A DNA stretch of 64,000 nucleotides. Source: Blastocystis hominis (lineage: Eukaryota; Sar; Bigyra; Opalinata; Blastocystidae). Under the pieces are notes generated by a model. The model did not search any database and was not told the origin of the DNA. It worked only from the letters and a program-made list of their open reading frames with translations. The position numbers and the translations under genes were made by a program. The stretch is taken from the NCBI RefSeq assembly GCF_000151665.1, contig NW_013171827.1:393066-457065 (forward strand). Reading direction: 5' to 3'. The stretch's first letter is position 1; the number at the start of each line of letters is the position of its first letter. Shown here piece by piece: positions 11,501-23,149 of this stretch.

Positions 11501-14500
11501 TCCCATATCATATGATACACATATTGTTTTTCCTTCTCATTCATTCATTCATTCATTCATTCTGTTTTCCTTCATCACTCACTCACTCATTCAATCATTC
11601 ATTCATTCATTAATGGATCATTGATTGTCATAAAGGAAACACTTGATTCTTTGCTTTCATTGATTCCATTTCTTCTATTGTTGACAAGGAATATTGTTAT
11701 CGATTTTGATGGTTTGGAATCAATCAATGAATGGTAGGGGAGAAAGAGAGAAGTAACAATAGCAGCAGCAACATCCACAGCAACAACAATAATAATAGTA
11801 GTAGTAGTTGTAGTAAGCAATGGACCAAACTATCTACCAAATGATTTAATCAATAATAAGAACCTACAATACGAAATCATTTCAAATCAATCCGATTGAT
11901 GTTTCGTGACAACAATCAATCTTTCCATGCAAACCGACAATCAAACCATCTTCTCTTCATTTATATTTAAATCTGAATCGATTCACATAGATTCATTCAA
12001 TTATGTGGATTGTTTGAAATTGATATGCATTCTTGGTATTTGTTTGTTTTCACATATCGAGTTTGTTCTTCATTTCGATCATTCTACATAACAATCTAAT
12101 TGATCTATTATCCAGAATCGATCAGTAAGTATTATTGATTGTTTGATTGATTGATCCATAATAATAATAATACTCATATTTCCAATAATATGACTATTAT
12201 CATGGATTTGGTTCTTTCCTTATTTCTTTATTAAACTACACATATGATTGTTTCAATATCTCTTTCTATGATGATTACTATTATTATTATTAATCATCAA
12301 TAGCTATGGATTGTTCTCAGATATTCTTCTTCTTATTATTCCTTTTACTGTTATTATTCTCATTATTGCTTGTTATTCACATACACATTGTTTGTTCTAC
12401 ATCAATTTGGTATTGATTCGATATCGGACACTGCATTGAGTTCACAATTCATCCATTTGGATTATTACTCATGTTATTGTTCGTTTCTATTATGTTGTTG
12501 CTGCTCATTACTTCATTTCATTTCATTTCATTTCAGTTCTAGACATTGCTTTTGAACACATAATCTTATTATTCTTCTCATTGATTTCTATTACTGTTAT
12601 TATTGTTGCTGTGCCATTTTAATGAATTCATTATTGTCGTTATTATTGTTGTTATTTGCTTTGTTGTTTGATAGATTCATATTATGAAAGAGTATACAGA
12701 ATAGGCATCGATTCAATCAATCAATCAATCAATCAATCATGCGTTAAACAGTAATAAAAGCATGAACAAATGATTGAATGAATGATTGATTGAATCGATG
12801 ACATTTTTGATGCAGAATGAGAGTTCATTGGTTGTGATAAAGGTCTTTGTTGTTTTGTGAATCACTCCACAGAGAGAGAATCTTTCGTTCATTCATTGAT
12901 TCAATGATTTGTTGGTTGATTCAATCATTCAATCAGCCATCCAAACCAAAGTGAATCAAATATGATTATATGAATGAATATAGAATAGAATAGATTGAAT
13001 GAATGAATGACATCCTTGTTACTGATTTACAGATCATTGGTTGTGAGTAGTGTCTTGAGATTGTCAATCAATTCTTAGATAAGATATCATTCATTCATTC
13101 ATTGATTTGATCGTATAATCATTCAAATATCCCATTGCAATTCACATGATTGGTCCACTTTATACAGATTTAACGATATTTCCTTGTCAACAATCCATCA
13201 TTCATTCTTATGGTACAAAATATACATAATCACAGTATGGACTCAATTCAAATCGATGTTTGTAGGATTACTCATTCATTCATTCATTCATTCATTCATT
13301 CATTCATTCATTCATTCATTTGTTTGTTTTCATTTCAGTGTTGAATTGCTGAAATCGAATCGAATCCAACTCCAATATCACAACCAATCACATTCCCATT
13401 CATTTCGATTCTCTCTCATTCATTCTTCATTATCATAATCACGTATTACATTCATAATAAATAACTAATACATATCATTGAATGGATTAAGATCTTAAGC
13501 AATGAATACTATCTCTTCTTTTCTCCTTTCTTTTATCCATTTATGGTACAAACCATCTCCATGCTATGCAATCTTTGTACATCCAACTCATATTCATTCA
13601 ATAGATTGTGACCAATTACACAAATCATTCCAGTACTATTCTATTCACATATAGCATACAATCTGTGATAATATCTATGAATCATTCAGTTCCAATCACT
13701 ATATACCAATCATTGTGCATTCCAACTAACAATAACGGAATTTACTACAAACTACAATCATTCATTCATTCATCGATTGGTTATTCCAGTACTAAGTATC
13801 AACAATATTGTTCCTGCTACTCAGAATTAGTTATTTTATGAAAATGGATTTAACAGAATCAAACATTGTGTTAAACCAATGAAATGACAGAATCGTGTTT
13901 GTCTGGATTTTGTTTGTTATAAAGCAAAACTATGCATGATCTATGTAATTCGTTTCAGGATGTGCTAAAACAGATTCCTGTGACATATCATCATTTCAGC
14001 TATTGTTCGTCATAATTTGTGAAAATGACTTCATTTCCATTGCTACTTCATACATATGTTATTTTATACTATTCTATTACATTCTAGTATTGTTGTTTTC
14101 ATTCATATTGGCCATTACTGATTATTCCACACTTACCTATCTTATTTTCACAGTATTCTATTCCATGGAGTATACTAATAAGCCAAAATATACAATCAAT
14201 CACAAATACACATTATTCTATCTTCTCATACAGAATAATAGTGATGATGATGATGACAAAACATCAACTATTCACAATCAATACTATTGAGAATAACTAT
14301 TGTGAACACTTTTGTTTGTTAATACTGCTCATTCCTTCTCTCAGATTAGTACACGAACTAGCAACATTATTAGTTGTCACATTTAGAGTGTGAATTCATT
14401 ATGGGCTTTGATACAATTCATATCACACAATATGCACTAAAATGAAACAATACACATTTGTTGTTATTCTATTGCAGATATTCATTTTCCAAGTATTGAT

Positions 14501-15172
14501 TCAAAGTATCTCGAGACTATATTATACAGATTAGTCATATATCAAAGGAAATACAACAATACTTGTGGTAAATGACTGATTCATCCTTCCTATTTCTATT
14601 GATGAGTTCATCCATATTTGATACATGTCACATAACAAAAATGATACTATTTCACAATAACAAAAGCTCTTTCGATCAATAATAATATGCTTTATCAACT
14701 TGTAGCCATCTTAAACCTCATTAATATGGAACAATAGTAGTAAGGGAATGGCACTATTTGTGTGAAACCTGGTGGCAGTTTTCTTTATATGCTATATTGC
14801 ACCATGACCACAATTGCGATCCTTTGTCTATTGTTGTAATCGACCAACCGATTCTGAGTCCTCGACTATCGTTCCTAGGCTATCTGGTCGACAATCATCG
14901 GTCAGGAACCAGGTTTCGTGCTTTCTTAGACCAATTCCTTTCTACTATCAACCTAGTGCTCGTTTCTATTTTTGTGTTTGTTGCATCAGTTATACTTGAG
15001 TGCAAGGAAGCAGTAGACATACCTAGCTGAGGTGAATTATTGTTATTCCTCTCGTATTTACATGTTTGTTTGCTTATTTGTAATGACCGAAAGCCTATGT
15101 GTGTACATTGTCATCACAAATCCATCTATTGTTGTCTATACAAGTCATAAGTGTCTTTGGTAAAGAGAGAAC
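11501..15172. other. Microsatellite-rich gene desert (part 2)
   Basis: Same character as part 1, with repeated (ATTC)n and (ATTG)n. Between about 14740 and 15030 the base composition becomes less extreme and an open frame of 90 codons (14758-15030) contains hydrophobic C-terminal residues. I do not recognise it. It may be debris at the left edge of the Polinton that begins at about 15173. No supported gene. Confidence 0.5.
13274..13320. repeat. (ATTC)n microsatellite
   Basis: About 12 perfect tandem copies of ATTC, the longest pure tetranucleotide array noticed in the desert. Confidence 0.9.
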
Positions 15173-15505
15173 ATGCATTATTCCATTCTCATACAAGATT
15201 CACCTATCAATAGTTCATTTGAATGGATCAATCCTTCCAAGTTCAAAAATCCATTTATCATTTCCATGAATGTTCTATCCAAACCCAATCAAGTCATGTT
15301 CAATATTGTGGACTCAATCAATGTGGTGACAAACACCAATGGTGAAGAGGTAATGATCTCGCCTGGTTATAATACACTGACTGAAATCATTGCCATTCTG
15401 AACACCATGATTAATACTACATTCTCAATTTCCACAATGGCTACAAGTTATGAGTGTATTTGGATCCAGTCTCCTTACTCTATCGATTTCATGAGGTACA
15501 TATGA
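15173..15505 (+). pseudogene. N-terminal fragment of Polinton structural protein (copy 2)
   Basis: 110 codons matching the first quarter of the protein at 444-1633 (ILIQDSP, NVVTNTNGEE, EIIAILNTM, SYECIWIQ). Homology ends at about 15490. Immediately after, in a different frame, comes another piece with the same Polinton-type signature (G-T-Y-D-I-E-T-I-I-A-M-L-N), which runs on into integrase-like sequence. The simplest reading is an internal deletion that fused the 5' end of the structural gene to a similar repeat and then to the integrase. This copy has the intact frame at the spot where copy 1 has lost a base. Confidence 0.7.
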
Positions 15506-15524
15506 TATTGAAACGATCATCGCA

Positions 15525-16511
15525 ATGTTGAATGCGAGTGATGCTCTATTTGAAATAGTGTATAGTGGAGAAAATGCATTTCGAGTCTATAACCAGTTTG
15601 TGATTCTTCCTCTGACACAACTTATTCATTCCTTGAATATAGTGACTCATTTATCGAGGTGTGTGGGGAGCATAAATGAGATCAAGGAACTACGCAAGCC
15701 AGCAAAACGAAGAGGTGCCACTCGAATGATCATTAGTGGATTCAAATGAAACATATACTTCATCGATCTTATCGATTTCTCTTCCAAACAACACAAATCG
15801 ATACAGGAAGTGTTAGGAAGACAAAAGAGTACTGGATTCCACAAGAATCGTGGATACAAATATGTCCTTGTATGTATTGATGGATATTCGAAATACCTGA
15901 TGACTCAGAAACTGAAAAGCAAGAGTGCTACAGAAGTCACTCATGCGATGAAGGACATCATTCAAACATATGGTGAATCACCAAAGCATAGTTGCTCGGA
16001 TCGAGGTACCGAGTTCACCAATGCCATCTTTCGTACCAACATCCTGGACAAGTATGACATCACCATGTATCATATGGATTCAGCGAATAAGGCGGTACTA
16101 GCTGAACGAGCAATTCGAGATATCAAGGAAGACATCATGGTTCCTTCTATTCATTCAATCAATCAATGGAAAGGTGTATGGTTTGATTTGATCGATGGTG
16201 CAGTTCGTAGACATAATGGAAGGAAGAACAGAGACATCGGATATACACCCAATGACATTTGGAACAACGATATCTTGTACATGGAGAAGACAGAACCATC
16301 CAACATGACAGTAAAGGACACAACACCTCAATTCGATGTTTGTGATTATGTTGGAGTGACACGAAGACCTCGCATTTTGGAAAAGCGATCATTGACGATC
16401 AAATGGTCTCAGGACTTGGTTGAAGTGGTTGATATTGACGATCACATCATGCCATTGATGTACGAAGTGAAGAATGTGGAAAGCGATAGCACCCAAAAGT
16501 GTTATCATTGA
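15525..16511 (+). pseudogene. Polinton integrase (rve/DDE family), nonsense-mutated
   Basis: The catalytic core is clear in one frame: first Asp in VCIDGYSKYL (about residue 30 after 15810), second Asp in SDRGTEFTN, and catalytic Glu in AERAIRDIK, with spacing typical of retroviral/Polinton integrases. A chromo-like SH3/tail segment follows (VGVTRRPRILEK). Upstream in the same frame lies the conserved N-terminal stretch (ELRKPAKRR...ISGFK, then YFIDLIDF), interrupted by one TGA at 15747-15749. Thus 15525-16511 is one frame with a single nonsense codon. The integrase would cut and join element ends to host DNA. Its zinc-binding N-terminal domain is missing or fused to the structural-gene fragment. 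Active expression is unlikely. Confidence 0.8.
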
Positions 16512-17760
16512 GAACTGCTGGCTAGCAAATGCAAACCACAACCAGCACCACCCATCAATCGATCCAAGAGTCGAAAGGAACCCAATGCATTGAGAGAGGC
16601 AGCAACATCACATCGACCCATTACGAGCACCCAGAAGAAGAAACAACAACCTCGCCCAAGTGTTTGAAAACGATCGTGATGCTCTTCACACCTCCCAAAC
16701 ATACAAGAGAAGGGATATTCGTGAATGTAGAGATCGTATGACTCTCACTTGTCCAATCTATTCCATTTAGCAGTTTGGTATGGGAAAGGGTCACAAGATT
16801 GTTGAGTGTATCGATGAATGGCACATCGAACAATCACACACCATCCATTGAAACATTCACCTTGTATCCCTTACCCACAATCGATTCGATGGAATCACAA
16901 TGTTTGAATAGGGCATCATTCTCATTGTAACATGGAATCGATATGATTATCAGATATAAAGCCGAAGGTAATTGGAATTGGCATTGATTATTGAATGGTT
17001 GAGTGGATGTGGGTGTATGTTCCAACAGTGTGGCATTATTGACTTTCACAAAACAACCAAAAGATATCGTTCATGAATATTGAGGAACGCCATCCATTGT
17101 CTCACACACGAGGACATGTTTGCCGTCGTTCTCGGGCATATTGATGAACATGTTATCGAGCTTCCTGAACGTGTAGTTGTTTCCATTGCTGCTGAATATG
17201 TACGACATTGATTCATTCAATTTACTTTGGTTGATTTCGTTCATAGTGTTTGATATACACACCCTTCAGATAGGCGCCATCATCGATAAACAGATCGGAC
17301 AACTCGGGAGGCACTTCATCATTCACGACCTATAGACCACGCGTACATAGTAGTTGGAGAAGAAATAGATCGCACGATTCTCGGTGATTACACCGATAAT
17401 GTGAGGAGGCAGTAAATCATTCCTCCAAAACACATTCAGAGGCACACCGAGCAGACCATTGGATTCCGATTGAGGCAATAGATACTCCCATTCATCCTCG
17501 GTAAACAAGGGAGAGTAAGTATTATCTAGAATCATCTCGATGCAATTGTAGTCATGCAGGATCAAACCACAGTTCACATTCGATTGTGGGGTACGAACAC
17601 TAAATCCGAATAGTCTCTCTGAATTGATCGGATACTTGGTATGGATAATGATAATGTCGGCGAGTTCGATATTCTCGTCCTCCCAAGTACATACCAGGGA
17701 AGACCATGTGTTATTCTCGGTTTTCTTGTATTTTACATAATCAAAACGTGAAATAGGGTT
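16512..17760 (-). pseudogene. Reverse-strand Polinton gene, capsid-like, degraded
   Basis: From about 17757 down to 16621 the reverse strand reads one main frame: segments 17757-17323, 17262-17071, 17049-16834 and 16833-16621 share the same codon phase. In-frame stops or short local frame shifts occur near 17325, 17260, 17071 and 16834. Recognisable protein-like stretches include SERLFGFSVRTPQ, LGVPLNVFWRNDLLPP and, after a one-base shift, NDEVPPELSDLFIDDGAYL. Composition (beta-rich, few charges) and position opposite the integrase fit a Polinton capsid or penton gene, but no motif proves it. The N terminus is not resolved: no convincing Met before 17757. It is convergent with the integrase. 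Confidence 0.5.
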
Positions 17761-17793
17761 AAAATAGATAAATATAAATATATTAATATATAA

Positions 17794-18227
17794 ATGAATA
17801 GACCTACTCACACATTGAACCCCAATACAGGACGAGAAATTCAAATTAACGGAGCTCGCTTCTGGAACCTTCTCAAGCATGGATTTAAGTACAACGAGAA
17901 ATTGAATCACTTGTACGATACACCTATGCCATTGAATACCACGAAGTACGTTCCCAAATCGAGTTTTATTTCTCCCAGCAATCGTTTCACGATTATTGGA
18001 AAATCTGTGTATACTGAGTACTCCATGACAACTATAGACCACGAGGCGGCAAATGGGTGAAGATGAGCAAAGAAAAATCCGAAGTGTACGATAATGATTG
18101 GAACATCAAGAATATATTCATTGACGATTAGAACGATGATTCGAACGATTCGTCGTCCGAGTCTGATTACATCGACATCGATGAATTCGAATATGAAGAA
18201 GACGGACATGCGATTTTCCCATTCTAG
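17794..18227 (+). pseudogene. Polinton small protein with NPxTGR motif and acidic tail
   Basis: Opens with a short segment carrying LNPNTGREI and a following FWNLLK, resembling the two-cysteine-adaptor-like NP-x-T-G-R motif of large DNA virus and Polinton proteins, here without cysteines. The first frame stops at 18058. Reading in an adjacent frame continues with a basic stretch and then a strongly acidic Ser/Asp/Glu tail (SSSESDYIDIDEFEYEED), interrupted by one TAG at about 18128 and ending at TAG 18225-18227. One frameshift plus one nonsense codon imply decay. Function unknown. Confidence 0.45.
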
Positions 18228-18302
18228 GTCGGAAATCTGCTAACTATTTCCAATTCATAAATTCTTCACTTTGGATTTAAACAATTTGTCACCTATATAT
18301 AA

Positions 18303-18482
18303 ATGGATACTCATCGCGACGAATATACTATCAACCCTGAGACTGGACGAAAGATCAAGATTGACACTCAAATCTGGAAGCGATTGGCAGCCAAGTATTA
18401 CATGATCGATGGGAAGTTCACCGATCAGACCATTCCTGATTCACGAGTGTATGTGTCAAACAAGGTATGGATGAGAATATGA
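18303..18482 (+). CDS. Second NPxTGR-motif small protein (59 aa)
   Basis: ATG at 18303, TGA at 18480-18482. It repeats the architecture of the preceding gene: INPETGRKI followed by IWKRLAAKY, where the first has LNPNTGREI and FWNLLK. It overlaps the next open frame (starting 18467) by 16 nt. The overlap may be genuine, or one protein may have been split by a frameshift at about 18470, because a third related motif (GDPKGERKYLI then AWNEQYLEYEW) follows in the next frame. Too short for confident family assignment. Confidence 0.4.
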   Translation: MDTHRDEYTINPETGRKIKIDTQIWKRLAAKYYMIDGKFTDQTIPDSRVYVSNKVWMRI

Positions 18483-19087
18483 GGTCAATGGAGGCAGCAA
18501 AGAAACCAAAACAAACAACTCCTCGGAAACGAGTTGGTGATCCCAAAGGAGAGCGTAAGTATCTGATTGTGGGAAGCAAGGCATGGAACGAGCAATATCT
18601 CGAATATGAGTGGAATAGACATGAATTCGGTGAGAAGCGAAAACAACCGTTGCCTGAATTCATGAATACGGTAAAGAAGAGACGTCAAACACGACGAAAC
18701 AAGTTCTTCACTCCGTTCGATTGCAAAGTCGCGGAAGGGCGCTTGTCGGATGTGATCGACTCGTCACTCGGGTATGCACTCACGTATTATCACCACATAG
18801 ATAAGAACATGTACAAGGAATGGATGAATGAGAAACGAACCAAGAAGGACTTCCGGCTCAATAACGATGATGACAAAAGACTATGGATTCGACTTCCGGA
18901 TGGAAAGAGCGAAGAGGAAGTGGAACCGATAAACTCGATGATGAACGAGATGGATCAGTTCAATGAGGTAGCGAAGAAGTACATCTTGAATGACATGCGC
19001 GATTATCTTAGTGTTTATCATTATCATAGCATACAATCTCATGTGGACACATGCCGGAGAGGCCAAGATCCTCAATCACACCAATGA
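18467..19087 (+). pseudogene. Polinton basic protein preceding or N-terminal to DNA polymerase
   Basis: 206 codons, Lys/Arg/Glu-rich, with a third variant of the NPxTGR-like motif near residue 24 (DPKGERKY). From about 19010 the protein-like reading moves one frame over (into 18990-19619), so the last ~25 codons here are probably out of frame. It could be a separate accessory gene or the N-terminal extension of the polymerase; Polinton polymerases often carry long N-terminal regions. No enzymatic motif is seen. Confidence 0.4.
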
Positions 19088-22000
19088 TCGATTGGGACAC
19101 AGTCATATTATACGCCGAGAACGCAACGACGAGTGGTTGGAAGATTATCTGAAATGGTACAGAAATGCCATGGAGGAACAAGAGATCGAAGGAAGTGGAT
19201 TTGAGTACTGTAATTGGATCGGTTTCCATGTCGAAATGTTCCCACTTCGTACATTCGTGGACTACAAGCACCACACACCTTTTATCATTGGACGCACTGT
19301 GATCACCCCCAATATCGATGACAACCGATGCCTGCAACGATATCTCATTCTGGCAAGTGAAGGCGGACACAAGATCATCACAAATCGCAACATTTGCGAT
19401 GCGAGTGTGTACAACAAGTGGTGGAAACAACCTGACAAGTACAAGGTATTTGGAGTGACAATTCATGAGGTGGAGGAAGCAATGGACATTTACGATAACA
19501 AGGCATTCGATCAAAGTGAAGAGAATTTTGTGAGATTGGAAGAACTGTTGAAAGTCTCTTTCAATGTCTTCGAAATCACTCTGTTGCCTGGATATGATGA
19601 CTACTCCAAGGACAAGTAGATTTATTCACGAGCTTTCAGATATACAAGCCGAATGGCAATGGAGGAAGTGTGTCGCTTTGCATCGTGAATGACACACAAG
19701 AGGGGAAAAAACCCAAGCACTTCTTGTACATCAAGGATTTGAGCGATTTCAAACATCGTATCTTTCGTCAGAGTGATGCGAAGAATAGACATACAGCAAG
19801 AAACGTGAAGTGCAGATTCTGTGACGACTTTTTCGGATCTTGCAAAGCCGTTCATGCTCACGAAGTACAAGCGCATCGTGAACTCGTCAATGAAAGCGAA
19901 GAGTACGATTTGTAAAACGAGGAAACTCGGTTGCGATTCACAAACCAGCGATACGAAATGCCAGCAGCTGTCGTCGTGTACGCTGACTTCGAGTCAGCCA
20001 TTGATGACAAGAACAGACACAAGCCGATCATATTGTTTTATTTGGGCATGTCACACGTTCTAGACATCCAGAAGCCACTTCGAGTCTTCCATGCACCACA
20101 CGAGAGCGAAGAAGATCTTCGTCCTTTCATAGACTATCTCATGCAATTACAAGAGAGAGTGAAAACGTATCTCTTCGATGAATTACCCCTCGAGAACACT
20201 CCCGAAATCGAGAGAGATTATCAGTCTACGTCTGTGTGACCATTCTGTCGTAAGAAACTGGAGGACAACCGGGTGAGACATCACGCACATGTGGCAGGTG
20301 AATACACCACAGGGAAGGGAGAAGTACGCCACTTCGAAGCCGGACAGTATATCTGTACCTGTTGCAACAAGTGCAATCTATAACTCTCGTTCAACAAGAA
20401 GAACTATCGTTTGCCAGTCTACTTCCACAATGGATCTCACTACGATTTCACATTCATCATGAAACTCATCGCGACGATGCCTGGCGGGAATCTCGAAGTC
20501 ATTCCAACCACTGAGGACAAGGAAATGCAGATCGAGTACAACGGCATTCAATTTAAGGACTCGTTGAAGCTCATCAGCAGTCCACTGCGTTCCATTGTGG
20601 CTCAGACACTTGGAGGTAACTTGGACCTCTATGTGCACACCAAACAACAACTACGCAAGTATTGCGAGTCTAGAGGCAAGCAATGGAGTGACGAGTACAT
20701 CGATTTGTTGACACGGAAAGAACCCATGTTCTACAGTCTCATCAAGTCGTACGAGTCATTGAACAATACAGTCATTCCTTCTCGTGAGCAATGCATTGAT
20801 GATATGAAGGGAGAAATGATGCCCCAAGACGAATATGATGACATGGTGAAGCTGTGGAAGACCTTCGATATCAAGACATGGGGTGAATACTACGAGTTGT
20901 ACAATGTACTCGATGTAACTCTCATGGCTGATGCATTCGAGCATTTCCGAAACACCACACTGAATGCATTCGGTGTTGATCCAATGCATTACATCACAGC
21001 ACCACAAATGGCCTATTCGCTATTCTTGAAGGTCACAATGGAGGGTGATCATAGTAAGAGTAGCCTCATGACCCTCGCAAGGAAATGGGCTCAGGATATC
21101 ATGCGCATCAACGCCAACGAGGGACTCGCCGAGAAACAACTGGTGAAAGTGTTCTTGAATCGCATGGGTGAATTCTATGATAGCAAGGGCATTCGATTGA
21201 TGGAGACAAATGATATCGATGACTTCATGCGATTGTTGAAGAACCTGCGAGGAGGTATCACTCAGATCGTGAAACGGCATGCCAAGGTTGACATTGACAA
21301 CAAGGAGCAAGCAACGTCGTCCCAAGGCATCTACTACCTGGACGCCAACAACCTGTACGGTGGAGCTATGCATCGAATGATGCCTTACGAATTGGTGGGT
21401 GTACCTGAACGTCAAGAAGTGATGGAGAAAATCAATCATGACCCGAATGGGTGGGTGCAATCACTCAAGACGTTCGGCAAGTATGGATTCTTCATCGAAT
21501 GTGACATCGAGGCACCAGTGGAACTCCACGACAAGTTCAATGACCTGCCATTCTTCCCCGTACAGAAGGCAGGCATGTACTCCGATGGAATCAAGAAGTA
21601 CGCTGAGAAGAACGACATTGTGGACAAAGTGAAAGAGGTGAATACACCGAAGCTCATCTGCGATCTTGTGCCTCGTCAAAAGTATCTCGTACATTACTCA
21701 CTGTTGCAACTGGGCATTCAACAGGGATATCGTGTCACGCACATTCATCACATCATTCGTTTCAAGCAGGCACCGTTCATCTTCGAATACGTGAACATGC
21801 TGAGTGAGAAACGAGCCAAATCCAAGACCACTGTGGAGAAGAACCTGTACAAGCTGTTGGCAAACTCGACCTATGGCAAATTTGTGGAGACTGGATTGAA
21901 ACGGATGAAAGTGAAGTTCGCTAACACATGGAATGAACGTGAAGCCATCATTCAGAAGCATGGGTAAGATATGATCGCCGGGATAACCATGTATTCCGAG

Positions 22001-22735
22001 AATCTGATCGGCATCAAGCTGAATACACCGGTGCGCAGGGTGGTGAAGCCATTCTTCATCGGGTTTGCCATTCTCGACATGTCCAAACACATCATCTACG
22101 ATTTCTACTACAATGTGCTCAAGAACACATTCGATAGCGTGGAGCTGTTGGGACAGGACACGGACTCGCTCATCGTACAACTGAGCGACAAGGGCAACAT
22201 CGTTCACAAGATGTGCGACATGTACAAATCGTTCGACTTCTCGGAATTGGATAACACTAGCTACTTCTATGGTGAACTCGTGAAGTACTATGAGCATGAA
22301 GTGGACAAGAGCAAGTTCCCTTCATTGGACTCGTTCCTCAACTTCAACAAGAAGTTACCTGGTCCGATCTTCAAGGACGAACACAACGGATATCGCATCA
22401 CAGAATTCGTTGGACTGAGACCGAAGATGTACTGCTTTGTTGATGAGAAGCATGTGATACACAATGCAGCAAAGGGAGTTCCTCGCAATGTGGTAATCGA
22501 TGGTGAGAGAATAAGCGTGAAGAACATCGATTTGTACAAGCGTGTCTTCGAGGCCAAGAGGAATGGAAATGTAATCATTGAGGGCTCCTTCAAGAGAATC
22601 AATAACTAGACCTTCGATATCAGCACGAAGGAGCAGACCAAGACACTCATGACGTGCACAGACAACAAACGATGGATCTTGGACGACAACGTGCACACAC
22701 TCGCGTTCGGGCATTACCGACTGAAAGGCATGTAA
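19020..22735 (+). pseudogene. Protein-primed family B DNA polymerase (Polinton pPolB) with five in-frame stops
   Basis: The N-terminal part (about 19020-19619) holds the conserved segment around EGGHKIITNRN. After a frame change at about 19620 everything to 22735 is in one frame. Motifs in order: CRFC...H...H zinc finger (19800-19885), Exo I YADFES (about 19978), Exo II HNGSHYDF (about 20430), Exo III YNVLDVTLMAD (about 20900), motif A DANNLYGGAM (about 21340), motif B KNLYKLLANSTYGK (about 21838), motif C GQDTDS (about 22152), then a conserved C terminus ending GHYRLKGM. In-frame stops: TAA 19913, TGA 20237 (where CPFC is expected), TAA 20381, TAA 21965, TAG 22607; final stop TAA 22733-22735. 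All catalytic residues are kept. The pattern means recent inactivation by point mutation only, or stop readthrough. Role: protein-primed replication of the element. Confidence 0.9.
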
Positions 22736-22779
22736 AGGAGATGTTGATTTTTACTTTGTATTTTATCAGATAGTGTATA

Positions 22780-23135
22780 AAGGGCAGACAATGACCAAAA
22801 TGGCATAAAATGGTAGAAATAACTTTCGCGCTTTTTACGTCATGGCTATCGAGGTAGCCGAGTTGACAATGGTCGAAAATGGCGACCAGGTAGAAAATAG
22901 GCAGCCAGGAATAAAATAGCAGAAAAAGGCGTCGTCGATTTTCGGCTAAGGTTGATTTTGGTGACCTTATTTCTTATGAAAGCCAAAAAAGTAAAGTTGT
23001 CAAAGTCACCTCTCAGACCCCGATTTTAGGGCATTTTCCTCATGGATTTGAGGTGTAAGGGCCTGAAAAGGGCAGAAAGGGCAGAAAAGGGCAGAAAAAG
23101 GGCAGAAATATTTCTCGCGCTTTTTATGTCATTTA
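22780..23135. repeat. Right flank of Polinton with GGGCAGAAA tandem units and a ~28-bp direct repeat
   Basis: GAAATAACTTTCGCGCTTTTTACGTCAT at about 22816-22843 recurs as a close variant at about 23105-23132 (CTCGCGCTTTTTATGTCAT). Before the second copy there are four units of GGGCAGAAA(A) (about 23065-23110), and related AAAATGGCA/AAAATAG repeats fill the interval. No coding potential. Such subterminal repeats are common near Polinton ends; the left partner was not found. Confidence 0.6.
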
Positions 23136-23149
23136 CCTACTACTAGTGA

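Larger units (their letters stand above)
15173..23135 (+). mobile_element. Decayed Polinton/Maverick-type element
   Basis: Diagnostic pair: a retroviral-like integrase (15525-16511) and a protein-primed family B DNA polymerase (about 19000-22735). Between them lie a reverse-strand capsid-like gene and small accessory proteins. A fragment of a structural protein also found at 444-1633 stands at the left. All genes are intronless by eye and nearly all carry in-frame stops or frameshifts. Packaging ATPase, maturation protease and a recognisable major capsid gene are not seen, so the element is deleted as well as mutated. Boundaries are approximate: the right end is placed where LRR-gene sequence resumes (about 23140), the left at the first homologous base. 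I could not find terminal inverted repeats. Confidence 0.7.

Noticed and set aside
13274-13320. Short direct repeats resembling a CRISPR array
   Set aside because: Pure tetranucleotide microsatellite without spacers, in a eukaryotic genome.
15525-22735. Alternative genetic code (TGA/TAA as sense)
   Set aside because: Host genes here end at TAA, TAG and TGA just before 3' motifs, and the Polinton stops use all three codons, so reassignment is unlikely; decay or readthrough is preferred.
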